Assembly (NCBI GenBank): GCA_030407005.1
Contig: JAUDYN010000006.1
Coordinates: 1,302,001-1,366,000 of the forward strand
From: Desarmillaria ectypa
Taxonomy: Eukaryota; Basidiomycota; Agaricomycetes; Agaricales; Physalacriaceae
Length of the DNA stretch: 64,000 bases
Direction of reading: 5' to 3'
Each line of letters opens with the position of its first letter. The first letter of the stretch is position 1. The notes under the pieces were generated by a model that ran no database searches, was not told the DNA's origin, and saw only the letters and a program-made list of their open reading frames with translations. The translations under genes were made by a program, and so were the position numbers. This document shows positions 1 to 10,794 of the stretch, piece after piece.

Positions 1-1250
1 CTGCCCATGCAGCCACTATCCAACAATGCTTGGGTTGTCAATATCTTTTTCCCAGTACATGGGGAAAGTTGGATGTCTACCAGGAAGTCCTGTCCGGAAC
101 TCTTGGTGCTGCAAATATAACGAATGGGTTCATGTAATTCATAGAGCTGTTCCTGGGCAGTGCTCCCTCCTGTCTGTAAGCTTCGAATGAGCTTGTCATT
201 GATTTCTCCAAGTCATTTGGGATGTACCGAAATGGAGAGAACCGATTTGGCATTTGCCAAATTCTTGGAGTCGCGTATTGCACACATCATCCAGTCAATT
301 CCGAATGGTTTGAACCATTGGAATTCATCCTGCTTCCCCATATGTTTGGAAGACTTGTTCTGCTTCCCCGTGCGTTCGGAAGCGTCTGATACCCCCTTGT
401 TAGGATAGGTGTCGGGATTGACGCTTCCCCTTGCGTTTGGAAGGTCAGTGTTCTGTGGTTCCAGTGTTCTGGATATCGGGGTACTGGCTTTGGATTGGCT
501 GTCTTGCCACATCCTAAAAGCCATGTCATCTTCTTCGTCGGGTACTTCAACGATGGTAGTTCTGCTGAAATGCCCCCTTTTTACTGCCTGGGCGCTAGCA
601 GGATCCTGTCCCTTTTCCTCAGCTGGCACCACTCGCGACGGAGTTTGAAATTCCTTGGTCATTGACTCCCAGCTAGTGCCTAAGGTGACCTTCACATGGT
701 TGTCAACCCTTTGACTTGCTGGCCTGGCTTGGTACTCAGCTTCGTCAAGTTTTCCACTCCCTGGACCAGTTTGTCCAGGTCGTCGGTCCTGGCCTTGGTT
801 AGAGGCACTGTCCTGGTCCTCCACTGACCCTGGCGGAACTGGTGAGCTTGCCCTGCCACTCGAGGCAGGTACTGGGATGGTCGGACTTCTGGAAGGCCTG
901 AAGGAGTTCCGCCTACTGGTCCCTGCTCATCACTGTACGCTCAGCGGCATATCCGGTGAGCACTGCTCATTGGACTTTGTTGCAGTGCCAACACCACTTG
1001 GCAAGTCCCACTCCAGTTTGTCGGAGGCTCAGGATTTGTCACTACAGATACTTGTGTCAGCATCTTCTAGGAGGATGACATACCTGTTTGTTTTTGTTGA
1101 TTCTTTCTTCTTTGTCTTCGGCTTTGGTGAAGTCATAGATATATTTTTTGTAGGTATTTTTCTATTTTCATAATAATTAGTCCGACCCTGCGGAAACTGA
1201 GGACACACCTTGAGACTTGGGCATGCAAGGGGAATTGAACCCTTGACGCC
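1..1250 (-). pseudogene. Element A: gag-pol spacer and beginning of retropepsin
   Basis: On the minus strand a hydrophilic, Ser/Pro/Gln-rich spacer runs from the zinc knuckle to the protease. Its longest open part is 213-824 (203 codons). A WxxxK-type segment with RDSKNLANAKSVLSI precedes a protease start whose catalytic triplet DSG lies close to position 35. The same segment in element B continues into a full protease and reverse transcriptase. An imperfect unit of about 21 bp, beginning gcttcccc and ending ggaag, occurs three times between 330 and 450. The frame is broken more than once, so no protein is expected. Confidence 0.6.
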
Positions 1251-2621
1251 CTACTCTTTTACCTCCTCAATCTTGGAGGTGCTCGGCACCACTGTGTCAG
1301 TGGGCCCCACATATCTCACAACATTCTCTTTTCTCATAGGGCAATCCCTGCTCAGGTGACCTTTTTGATCACACCTGAAACAGCGCCCCTTGGCTCATTG
1401 CCAGTCCAAGTCCATGGGCTTCCCCGCCCCTCTGTATGTCGTCCACTTACCGGTTCCAGCATCACGACTGGATCCTCCACTCCCAGCACTCGGCTTTGGA
1501 GCCAAGGAACTTGTTGCCCCAGCAGTGTTCTTGCCACTGGGTTGCTGTTGCTGGGGACATGGGCCCTGCTTCTGGCCATCCTGAGGCGTACTGGTGGTCT
1601 GGTCAAAGACCCATTTCCACTGTCTCTCTTCATACATCCGGAGGATGCATTCCTTCCACTCTGGATATGAGCGTGGAATGCTCATGCTCATGTTTGATAT
1701 GAAGGTCGTATATGAACTAGGCACTCCTAGTCATACCGCCTTTATCGTCTTGCCGTGTTCGGCCTCATCGGATCTCCAGCCTGCTAACTTGGCTTCTTCT
1801 TCCAGTTTCTGGAAGTAGTGGGAGGTGGGCTGGGCTCCCATGCACAAGTCAAACATGTGCTTTTCATGAATTTCCTCGATCATGGGATCTCGGAATTGTC
1901 AGGTGACTAGGTCGACGAAGTCGGCCCAGTCAGGATATCGGAAGTGGGTGGCGGTGCTGTCGAAGGCATCACCTACCCAGTATTCGGGTCTCTTGTAGAC
2001 CCACCAGTCCTTGGCAGCACCCTCAAAGTGGGACGTCGCGAATAGTACCAGGTGCGATGGCACCTGGAAGTAGTGTCTGAACACCTTGAAATAGGTGATG
2101 CAATCACCTATGAAGCGCTCGATGTCATCATGGTCCCCCTTGAATGGGGTGGGGACCTTGACAAGGGTTGGCTTGATGCCCAAATAGGGGGCATCAGTCA
2201 CAGCATTCCTGACCGGGTTCGGGATTGGGTCAGGTGGTCCCTGACTGGGGGGTGGTCTTGGGATCGAATATCGATCTGGCCTGTACCCCGGGTGGCCTCT
2301 TGGTGGCCCTGGGGGTCTTCCCCTCTCCGGCTCCTTCTCCTTTTCTTGAACTCAGAGGTAGTCCGCCAAGGTCTTGCAGGCAGAGTCCTCCTTGTCAAGT
2401 TCTTTGCACATTTCTGCTATGTGCCATTCTTTCTCCAGCAGCTCATTCCGCATCTGCTGCCAGGCTTCTTCTGCCATGGCAGGGGTTCTTGACACCCCTG
2501 CAGTGGTGGTTCCTGCAGGGGCTCCTTCGGCTTCCATTTCTTCTCCCGCCCCTGCAAAGAGAAGACTACCCCCCTGATAGGGGTGGTATCCTTGGTGACA
2601 TGCCTTATGATGCAGGGGCAA
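1251..2621 (-). pseudogene. Element A: gag capsid core and CCHC zinc knuckle
   Basis: Reading right to left, a gag protein starts near 2621 with a Glu/Lys-rich coiled segment. It continues into a capsid-like core with the motif FKGDHDDIERFIGDCITYF (about 2090-2150) and the tryptophan-rich segments AAKDWW and FRYPDW. After a Gln/Ser-rich linker comes a zinc knuckle, CFRCDQKGHLSRDC (near 1340-1385, C-x2-C-x4-H-x4-C). An in-frame TGA lies immediately before the knuckle and further stops break the core. Gag packages the element RNA. This copy is broken. Confidence 0.7.
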
Positions 2622-2764
2622 GTCAGGAAGTGGTCATGGGCTTATGACCAGGGTATCCGGTGGGTGGTCCTGGATATATTTCGTATTGGGGATGGTGGTA
2701 TTCCATCCTGCCGTAGTAACCTGTATCATAGGTTAACATATTGTACTGGGGCTCTTGCCCCCAT

Positions 2765-3757
2765 TCACTCCTCTCTTGCCACCTCCAGCCTCCATAAGTG
2801 CTGGAGGGTCCTCTCCAACTCTCGCTGCTCCTGAGGGGTCCTGGGTTGTAACCCTGGAAAACAATCCCCTGCGGAGGGGCGGAAAATTGACTGGTCGCAG
2901 TTGGCGCATATCCGGTGGTTGATGATGTTGGCCCTGTAGGAACTGGGCCCATCAAAGGGGACTCGGATAGGGTCGCCCCTGTTAAGGGCCAACCACTCAT
3001 CCATTTCGACTCTGGGTTCTTCCCAGAGGTCATGGGCTTCGACGTCCCTTTGTCGAACTTCCCATGCTGCGGTCTAGAATGGACCGAATAATCTCTGGTC
3101 GACCTCAGAGAGGTCAGGCCAGATGAAGTCATCCCCGTCTGGATTGAAGGGGTCATTGGCAGCACAGGGAGCGGCCGGGGCTGGGGCGTTATCTCTGACA
3201 ACGTCGTCGTTGGACTCGTCATCAGAGATCTCGATGATGGGGAGGGAGGAGAGGGAGATTTCTTCTCCCTCGTCTGGCCACTGCTCGCAGCTCCAGGGGC
3301 CATAGGGGTGGTTTCGATCTATGTTTGGATTGTCGGGGTGTTGGGGTCTGGAGTGGCCAGACCTTCCACTGTTGTCACTGTCAGGTGACAGGGAGTCTGA
3401 TCTCTGCTGGGATATGTGGAGGGCGGGGGTTCTTGGATGAGGGGGGGGGCCGGGGTTCATCCAGCACAGTCTGTACGTCCCACGCATATTCTTGGGTCGC
3501 CGTAAGGCCGGCTGTTGGTCACTCCAGTGCGACAGTGGGTCATTTCATCCTGTAACGAAGGAGGACTGCTCTCGCATTATAGGTGCGAGCGGATTGGGCA
3601 ATCTGGGCCTGAAGTTCTGCAATCCCCGGAGACGGGGGTCTTGAGTCCAAACTCCCCTCAGAGGAGGAGCCAACGGTAAAGTGGGCCCTGGGGCAAACGA
3701 GTGAAACTGCTTCTCGTTCTCCCAGTCTTGCAGGGGGTATCCCCCTGGGAACAACAT
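2765..3757 (-). pseudogene. Element A: 5'-proximal ORF upstream of gag
   Basis: A hydrophilic ORF between LTR and gag. It starts with a segment containing WENEKQFHSFAPG (ATG at 3757) and continues, in another frame, with an acidic Ser/Asp region (SLPIIEISDDESNDD, about 3190-3240). It ends in a conserved charged tail (MDEWLALNRGDP; stop at 2765-2767). The same order and residues occur in element B and, more decayed, in C. Here an in-frame TAG near 3074 interrupts it. I do not recognise a function; it could be the N-terminal part of gag or a separate small protein. Confidence 0.5.
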
Positions 3758-4086
3758 TGGTGGCGGGTGGGACGGGGCAAGGTTCTGGGATGGGTCATCG
3801 GGGCTGCCTTCTCAGCAGTGCCTGGATTTCTTCCTTGTAGATTAGTACAGTGAGGACCGTAAAAAATAACAATAGTATGGCGCCACTGATGGTGATGCCA
3901 AGGGACACGGTTCGGGGTTCTTGGTTGTTTCTGTCTTCTCCGGGCATGAAGAAGATCTTCTATACGGCTAGCGTGATAGAAGTGGAGGGGATTATCTCTT
4001 GTTTAATGTTATGTACCAACTTGGGCACGTGACTTGGGGCAGTCAGCTGATCCCTCTGGGCCATTATGCATTCAAACGATCACCCA

Positions 4087-4428
4087 AGTGAGAGAAAGAA
4101 GCCAATAGCCTTCTGTGTTGTGTAAACAAGAAGTATATGGTTTTAATTTAAACAAGAGATAGAGTACAACTGTCTAGTTTACTCTGTTTATATAGTATTT
4201 CTACGGCATTATAATTAGATGAAACGCTATGGTCCATGCACAAACAGTGTCGAAGTTGGATGATCCAGGAGGATCATAGAACCAATAGAAAGCATCTGGG
4301 GTGACAGATGGTGAGAACGAGGGTGGTAGCCAGCGAATAGCTGGATACGAGTCAGTTTCTGGGCTAGATTAGGTGGATGAGTCATGGATATGACTCAGAT
4401 AAGATAAGATAATGGAAAAATCATAACA
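4087..4428 (-). repeat. 5' LTR of element A
   Basis: About 342 bp closely matching the LTR of element B at 9626-9968. On the minus strand it begins TGTTATGA. It contains a TATA-like TATATAAAC (plus positions 4186-4194) suited to start element transcription, and ends just before a sequence starting TGGGTGAT, a candidate tRNA primer-binding site because such sites start with TGG. The inner edge is placed by comparison with elements B-D and could be off by a few bases. Confidence 0.75.
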
Positions 4429-5735
4429 ATTAGATCCTTGAATATGTTGTTCATCATCTACTGGAACATGGCCAGTGAATTCATAAGTCCGAAGAACATA
4501 ACCATAGGCTCAAAGAGCCCTCGATTAGTTCTAAACACGGCTTTTTCTTTGTCTCCATCTCGAATATGGACATTGTTATATCCTCATCGCACATCCAGTT
4601 TGGAGAAGTACTTGGCTCCCCGTAGTTTGTCAATTAGCTCAGAAATGAGCAGAAGGGGATAATGATTCTTGATCGTCATTTCATTCAGTTTCCAGTAGTC
4701 CTGGACTGGTCATAGGGAGCCATCCTTTTTCTTGACAAAGAAGAAGGGAGAGGCAAAAGGAGATTTCAAGGGATGAATGCGTCCTGAGTCTAAGTTCTCA
4801 TCTAAGAACTTGTCTAATTGTTCTTGCTCGTTTCAGTTGAGCGGGTATACCTTGCAGTCCAAGGTTGATTTTGCGTTTGGGACCAATTCGATTGCATGGT
4901 CCCAGGGTCTTCTCTCTGGTAGTTCATCAAAGCTTTCTTTAGAGAATAGATCTCTAAAGCTCTGATACTGAAGAGGCACGAGCTCTTCAAATGTCTGTTT
5001 CAGTTTTTCGGCGTTAGCTGCTGCAGCCAACTCATTTGCATGATGGATGGCATGAAGTATGATTTCTTCTTGCATATTGATGGCAAGAATACTTTCTCCT
5101 TCCTCGAGCTCTTCATCCCATCGGTCTTCTTCATCTGCATCAGGCAGGGTGAAATGGTTTTGGATGCAATGATATCGTCTGAATGTCAAGATCCCCGCCT
5201 TCCAGTTAATGAAAGGATTATGGTGTTTAAGCCAATTGTGGCCCAAGTATATGGTTTTAGAGCCTAGGTTGGTGACCACAAGGTCAATTCGTTCACTATG
5301 TCCTCCGATGGTCATTCAGAGTTCCACGAATTCTGTAATGTCCCCTGCCTTATTGCGCGTTCCATTGGCATTATAGACCAGTATAGGGGCTGTGGCCTTC
5401 CTGGTGTCCAACCGATGTTGCTGGACATAAGTTTGATTGATAGAACTGCCTGTGCAGCCACTATCTAACAATGCTCAGGTTGTTAATATCTGTTTCCCAG
5501 TACATAGGGAAATCTGGATATCTACCAAGAAATCCCGTCCGGAACTCTTGGCGCCACGAATATACCGAATTGGCTTGTGTAGTTCATAGAGCTGTTCCTG
5601 GGCTAGGCTCCCTCCCATCTTTAAGTTTTGAATAAGCTCATCATCAATTTCTCCAAGCCTTTTAGGATGTACCCAAATGGAGAGAACTGCTTTGGCGATT
5701 GCCAGATTCTTGGAGTCGTGTACTGCATGCATCAT
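4429..5735 (-). pseudogene. Element B: aspartic protease and N-terminal half of reverse transcriptase
   Basis: From right to left: a linker (SKNLAIAKAVLSIWVHPK), a retropepsin with catalytic LLDSGCTG (near 5450-5475) and TIYLGHNWLKHHNP, a connector ending DHAIELVP, then reverse transcriptase motifs [38 protein letters not shown] and GLFEPMVMFFGLMNS. The frame ends at NNIFKDL, just before the YxDD catalytic box, where element A interrupts. In-frame TGA codons replace expected Arg in the connector and after KKKDGSL. The longest intact piece is 4833-5315 (160 codons). Confidence 0.8.
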
Positions 5736-6780
5736 CCAGTCTATTCCAAATGGTCTGAGCCATTGGAATTCATTCTGCTTCCCTGTTCATTCGGAAGACT
5801 TGTCTTGCTTCCCCATGCATTTGGAAGCATTTGATACCCCCTTGTTAGGATAGGTGTCAGGTTTGACGCTTCCCCTTGCATTCGGAAGGTCGATGTTCTG
5901 TGATTCTGGTGTTCTGGATATCGGGGTACTGGCTTTGGATTGGCTGACTTGCCACATCCTAAAAGCTGTATCATCTTCTTCATCAGGTACTTCAACGATG
6001 GTAGTTCTGCTGAAATGCCCCCTTTTTACTGCCTGGGTGTTAGCAGGATCCTGTTCCTTTTCTTCGGCCGGCACCACTCATGATGGAGTTTGAAGTTCCT
6101 TGGTCATTGACTCCCAGCTAGTGCCTAAGGCGACTTTCGCATGTTTGCAACCCGTACCAGTCTGGTTTGGGTAATCCTCCCCCCTTTTTATCGCCTGGGT
6201 GCTAGCGACTTCCTCCCTTTCAGCTTTGATCCTTTGACTTGCTGGCCCGGTTTGGTACTCAGCTTCATCAAGTTTTCCACTCCCCAGACTGGTTTGTCCA
6301 GGTCGTTGGTCCTGGCCTTGGTTAGAGGCACTGCCCTGGTCCTCCGCCAACCCTGGCGGAACTGGTGAGCTTGCCCCACTGCTTGAGGTGGGTACTGGGA
6401 CGGTCGGACTTCTGGGAGGCCCAAAGGAGTCCCGCCTACTAGTCCCTGCTCATCGCTGTGTGCTCAGCAGCGTATCCGGTGAGCACTGCTCATTGGACTT
6501 TGTTGCAGCGCCAACACCACTTGGCAAGTCCTGCTCCAGTTCATCGGAGGCTCGGGAGTTGTCACTACAGATACTAGTGTCAGCATTTTCTAGGAGGATG
6601 ACGTACCTGTTTGTTCTCAATTCTGATTCGGTCTTTAGCTTCTGTGAAGTCATGGATATATTCTTTTTCGTACGTAATTGTCTGTTTTCATAATAATCAG
6701 TCTGACCTGTGGAAACCGAGAACACACCTTGAGACTCAGGCATGCAAGGGGAATTGAACCCTTGACGCCCTACTCTTTTA
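5736..6780 (-). pseudogene. Element B: hydrophilic gag-pol spacer
   Basis: A Ser/Gln/Glu-rich spacer matching element A positions 213-1250. Compared with A it carries about 23 extra codons (minus-strand residues around ASTQAIKRGEDYPNQTG, near 6150-6240) that partly repeat the neighbouring ANTQAVKRGHFS unit. An in-frame TAG at 6770-6772 sits at the same place as in elements A and C. No catalytic motif is visible. Confidence 0.55.
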
Positions 6781-6839
6781 CCTCCTCGATCTTGGAGGTG
6801 CTTGGCACCACTGCATCAGTGGGCCCCACATATCTCACA

Positions 6840-8065
6840 ATGTTCTTCTCTTTTCTCATAGGGCAATCCCTGCTCAGGTGACCCTTTTGATCACACCTGA
6901 AACAGCGCCCCTCGGCTCATTGCTGGTCCAAATCCATGGGTTTCCCCACTCCTCTGTATGTCATCCACTTACCAGTTCCAGCATCACGACTGGTTCCTCC
7001 ACTCCCAGCAGTCAGCTTTGGAGTCGACGAACTTGTTGCCCCAGTGGTGTTCTTGCCGCTGGGCTGCTGTTGTTGGGGACGCAGGCCCTGCTTCTGGCCA
7101 TCCTGAGGCATACTAGTGGTCTGGTCAAAGACCCATTTCCGCTGTCTCTCTTCATACATCCAGAGGATGCATTCCTTCCACTCCGGATATGAGCATGGAA
7201 TACTCATGCCCATGTTTGATATGAAGGTTGTATATGAACTAGGTACTCCTAGTCACACCACCTTCACCATTGTGCCACGTTCGGCCTCATCGGATCTTTG
7301 GCCCGCTAACTTGGCTTCTTCTTCCAGTTTCTGGAAGTAGTGGGAGGCAGGCTAGGCTCCCATGCACAAGTCGAACATGCACTTTTCGTGGACTTCCTCA
7401 ATCGTGGGATCTCAGAATTGTCATGTGACTAGGTTGATGAAGTCGGCCCAGTCGGGGTATCAGAAATGGGTGGTGGTACCGTCAAAGGCATCGCCTACCC
7501 AATATTCAGGTCTTTTGTAGACCCACTAGTCCTTGGCGGCACCCTCAAAATAGGATGTTGTGAACAATACCAGGTGTGATGGTACCTGGAAATAGTGTCA
7601 GAACACTTTGAAATAGGTGATACAATCACCTATAAAGCGTTCAATATCATCATGGTTCCCCTTGAATGGGGCGGGGACCTTGATGAGAGTCGGTTTGATG
7701 CCCAAATAGGGGGCATCAGTGGCGGTGTTCCTGACAGGGTTCGGGATCGGGTCAGGAGGTCCTTGCCTGGGGGGTGGTCTTGGGATCGAGTATCGATCTG
7801 GCCTTGGACCCAGGAATCCTCTTGGCGGTCCTGTTGGTCTTCCCCTTTCAGGTTCTTTTTCATGATCCTTGAGGTATTCCACCAAGGTCTTGCAGGCAGA
7901 ATCCTCTCTGTCGAGTTCTTCGCACATCTCTGTGATGCACCGTTCCTTTTCCATCAACTCAGATTTCATCTGTTGATGGACTTCTGCAGCCATGGCAGGA
8001 GTTCTTGACGCCCCTGCTGTGGCGTTTCCTGCAGGGGCTTCTTTGGCTTCCATTTCTTCTCCCAC
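6840..8065 (-). pseudogene. Element B: gag capsid core and zinc knuckle
   Basis: The longest intact piece is 7598-8065. It starts MGEEMEAKEAPAG, has a charged coiled segment with the repeated pattern EKERCITEMCEELDRE, then PYLGIKPTLIKVPAPFKG and DDIERFIGDCITYFKVF. After several stops it resumes at 6917-7213 (YPEWKECILWMYEERQRKW). It ends with the zinc knuckle CFRCDQKGHLSRDC near 6865-6910, preceded by an in-frame TGA. Family knowledge identifies this layout as a Ty3/gypsy capsid plus nucleocapsid. Confidence 0.7.
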
Positions 8066-8279
8066 CCCTGCAAAGAGAAGACTTCCACCCTGATAAGGGT
8101 GGTATCCTTGGTGACGTGCCCTATGGTGTGGGGGTGAGTCGGGGAGTGGTCGGGAGTTTGCAACCGGAGTATCCAGTGGATGATCTGGATATATTTCGTA
8201 TTGGGGATGGTGCTATTCCATCCTGCCATAGTAACCTGTATCGTAGGTTAACGTATCATACTGGGGCCTTTGCCCCCAA

Positions 8280-9292
8280 TTACTCCTCTCTTGCCACCTC
8301 CAACCTCCATAGGTGTTGGAGGGTCCTCTCCAGTTCTCGCTGCTCTGCTGGATCTCTGGGCCAAAGCCCTGGAAATAGATCCCCTGCGGAGGGGCGGAAA
8401 ATTGCCCGGTCACGATTGGCGTGTATCCGGAGGTTGACGATGTCAGCCCTGGTGGAGCTGGGCCCATCGAAGGGAATTCGGATGGGGTCGCCCCTGTTAA
8501 GGGCCAACCACTCATCCATGTTGATTCCGGGTTCTTTCCAGAGATCATGGGCTTTGACATCTCTTTGTCGGACTTCCCATGCTGCGGTCCGGAATGGACC
8601 AAAGAGCCTTCTGTCGACCTCAGAGAGGTTGAGCCAGATGAAATCTTCCCCATGCAGATTGAAGGGGTCGTCGGTGGCACGGGGAGGGGCCAGGACTGGG
8701 GTGTCATCTCTGACGATATTATTATCAGACTCATCATCGGAGATTTCGATGACGGGGAGAGAGGAGATAGAGATTGACTCTCCTTCCTCTGGCCACTGCT
8801 CACAGCTCCAGGGGCCGTAAGAGTGGTTTCGATCCATGTTGGGATCATCGGGGTGGTGGGGTCCGGAGTAGTCAGACCTTCTACTATTGTCGCTGTCAGG
8901 CGACAGGGAATCTGATCTCCGCTGGGATATGCGGAGGGTGGGGGTTCTTGGACAAGAGGGGGGACCGGGGTATGGGGGCAGGGGTTCATCCAGCGCAAGC
9001 CGAATGTCCCTCGCATATTCTTGGGCCACCGTGTGGGCGGCTGTTGGTCGCTCCAATGCGATGGTGGGTCATTCCATCCAGTAACGGAGGAGGATGGCTC
9101 TTGCATTGTGTACGCGAGTGGAGGTGGGCCCAGTAATCGGGGTCTGAATTGTTGAGGGCCCCGGAGTTGGGGGCCTCGAGTCCATGCTCCCCTCGGAGGA
9201 GGAGGCAATTGTGAATCAAGCCCAGGGACAAACGAGTGGAGTTGCCTCTCGTTCTCCCAATCTTGCGGGGGGTATCCCTCTGGGAATGACAT
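8280..9292 (-). pseudogene. Element B: upstream ORF overlapping the gag frame
   Basis: Two same-strand frames are open together here: 8280-9056 (258 codons, ends EVAREE then TAA) and 8213-9292 (359 codons). The first is charged and acidic (ISSLPVIEISDDESDNN, then MDEWLALNRGDPIRIPFDG) and its residues are kept in elements A and C. It is therefore the better candidate for the coding frame. The second starts MSFPEGYPPQDWENE and runs into the gag frame. The function is not recognised. A frameshift decay from one original ORF is an alternative explanation. Confidence 0.5.
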
Positions 9293-9625
9293 GGGTGGTT
9301 GTTGGGGCGGGGCAGGGTCATGGGTGGGGTCATTGGGGCTGCCCTTGTCTGAGCAGTGCCCGGATTTCTTCCTCGTAGATTAATATGGCGAGGACCGTAA
9401 AAAATGATAAAAGTATGGTGCCGCCAATTGCAATGCCGAGAGATACAGTTCAGGGCTCATGAGGGTTTTTTCCTTCTCCAGGCATGAAGAAGTTCTTCTA
9501 TATAGCTGGCATATTAGAAGTGAGAGGGATTAATCTCTTGTTTAATGTTAGGTATCAACTTGGACACGTGACTTGGGGCAGTCAGCTGATCTCTCTGGGC
9601 TGTTACGTGTTCGAACAATCACCCA

Positions 9626-9968
9626 AAGTGAGAGATAGAAGCCAATAGCCTTCTGTGTTGTGTAAACAAGAAGTATATGGTTTTAATTTAAACAAGAGAT
9701 AGAGTACAACTGTCTAGTTTACTCTGTTTATATAGTATTTCTATGGCGTTATATTTAGGTGAAACACTACAGTCCATGCACAAATGGTGTCAAAGTAGGA
9801 TGATCCAGGAGGATCATAGAACCAATGGAGAGCGTCTGGGGTGACAGACGGTGAGAACGAGGGTTGTGGCCAGCGAATAGCTGGATATGAGTCAGTTTCT
9901 GGATAAGATTAGATGGATGAGTCATGGATATGACTCGGATAAGATAAGATAACAGAAAAATCGTAACA
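9626..9968 (-). repeat. 5' LTR of element B
   Basis: About 343 bp, nearly colinear with the LTR of element A, including the TATATAAAC box (plus 9726-9734) and the outer end that reads TGTTACGA on the minus strand (element A has TGTTATGA). The outer edge is at 9968, followed directly by spacer sequence of element C. The candidate primer-binding site, TGGGTGATTGTTCGAAC on the minus strand, lies just inside, ending near 9625. Confidence 0.75.
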
Positions 9969-10794
9969 CCTTTTTACCATCTGAGTGCTAGCAGGTCCTT
10001 CCTGTTCTTTGGCTGTCACTGCTTTCAATGAGGTTAGAGTCATAGCACCATTGTTTTTGAAGATGTCAACAATATCATCAGGGTCAGGTCCCATTGTGGT
10101 CATGGGTTCCATCAATGCCAACATTTCAACTGACCTCTTCTCTCTGGCCAAATCTGGCAGTGTGCAACTTTTTCTCCAGTCAGTGTGCTCTACACTGTTC
10201 AGGTGTAGTGGCCCATCCTCAGATCCTCAGGGTTCTTGAGGATCTTGTGGATCAGCTGAACTTGTTCCTTTGGGTCTTTGGGCTTGGTGGGCCTCTTCTT
10301 CCCCCAATGACCCTGGCAAAGCAGGACTTGGCCCCTTAGGGGAGGGTACAGGAGTGTATGGCATTGGGCCCCACCTTCTTGCTCCAGTTCATGGTGTTAC
10401 CTATGTATCTGGTGCACTCCACATAGTGAGTCCATTGGACTTTTTTGTAGTATCAGCACCATCTGGCACTATAGGTGCTTCATTGGGGGCTCAGGATTTA
10501 CTATAGATTATGGTATCAGTATCTTTCAGGAGAATGACATACCTGTTCTTGTTTAATTCTTTGGATATCTTTGGTTTTGGAGTTTATAATAAAGTCATAT
10601 TTTTTTGTGTATTTAAATGTCCTGATGCATGTATATAAGTCTAACCCATAGAAACCAAGGACTCACTGCTGGAGGCTTTGGCCATGCAAGAGGAATCAAA
10701 CTCTTGACAGCCTATTCTTTTGCCTCCTTAATCTTAGCCATGGGTTTCACTATGTTAGTGATCTCTACTGATCAAATGTTCTTGTAGTCTTTTT

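Larger units (their letters stand above)
1..4428 (-). mobile_element. Ty3/gypsy LTR retrotransposon, element A (3' part outside window)
   Basis: Reading on the minus strand, this runs from a 5' LTR (4087-4428) through an N-terminal ORF, a gag core, a CCHC zinc knuckle, a long spacer and the start of an aspartic protease at the window edge (LLDSGCMG motif at about 25-50). The order LTR-gag-protease is that of a Ty3/gypsy element. The right end joins directly to the middle of another element's reverse transcriptase, so A inserted into element B. In-frame stops are scattered, for example before the zinc knuckle and at 1251-1253, so it is defective. It is the best preserved of the four copies and so probably the youngest. 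Confidence 0.85.
4429..9968 (-). mobile_element. Ty3/gypsy retrotransposon, element B, interrupted by element A
   Basis: On the minus strand: 5' LTR (9626-9968), N-terminal ORF, gag core, zinc knuckle, spacer, aspartic protease and the first part of reverse transcriptase. The reverse transcriptase stops abruptly at 4429 where the LTR of element A begins, so the rest of B should lie left of A, outside the window. The right LTR edge sits inside the gag-pol spacer of element C. Stops are mostly TGA at places where the family or a sister copy has Arg. Confidence 0.85.

Noticed and set aside
1195..1320. tRNA-like sequence in elements A and B (B-box-like ggttcaattcc and an A-box-like stretch on the minus strand)
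   Set aside because: The same bases encode a conserved element protein segment (VKGSIPLAC) in A, B and C, and no 7-nt anticodon loop with proper stem can be folded.
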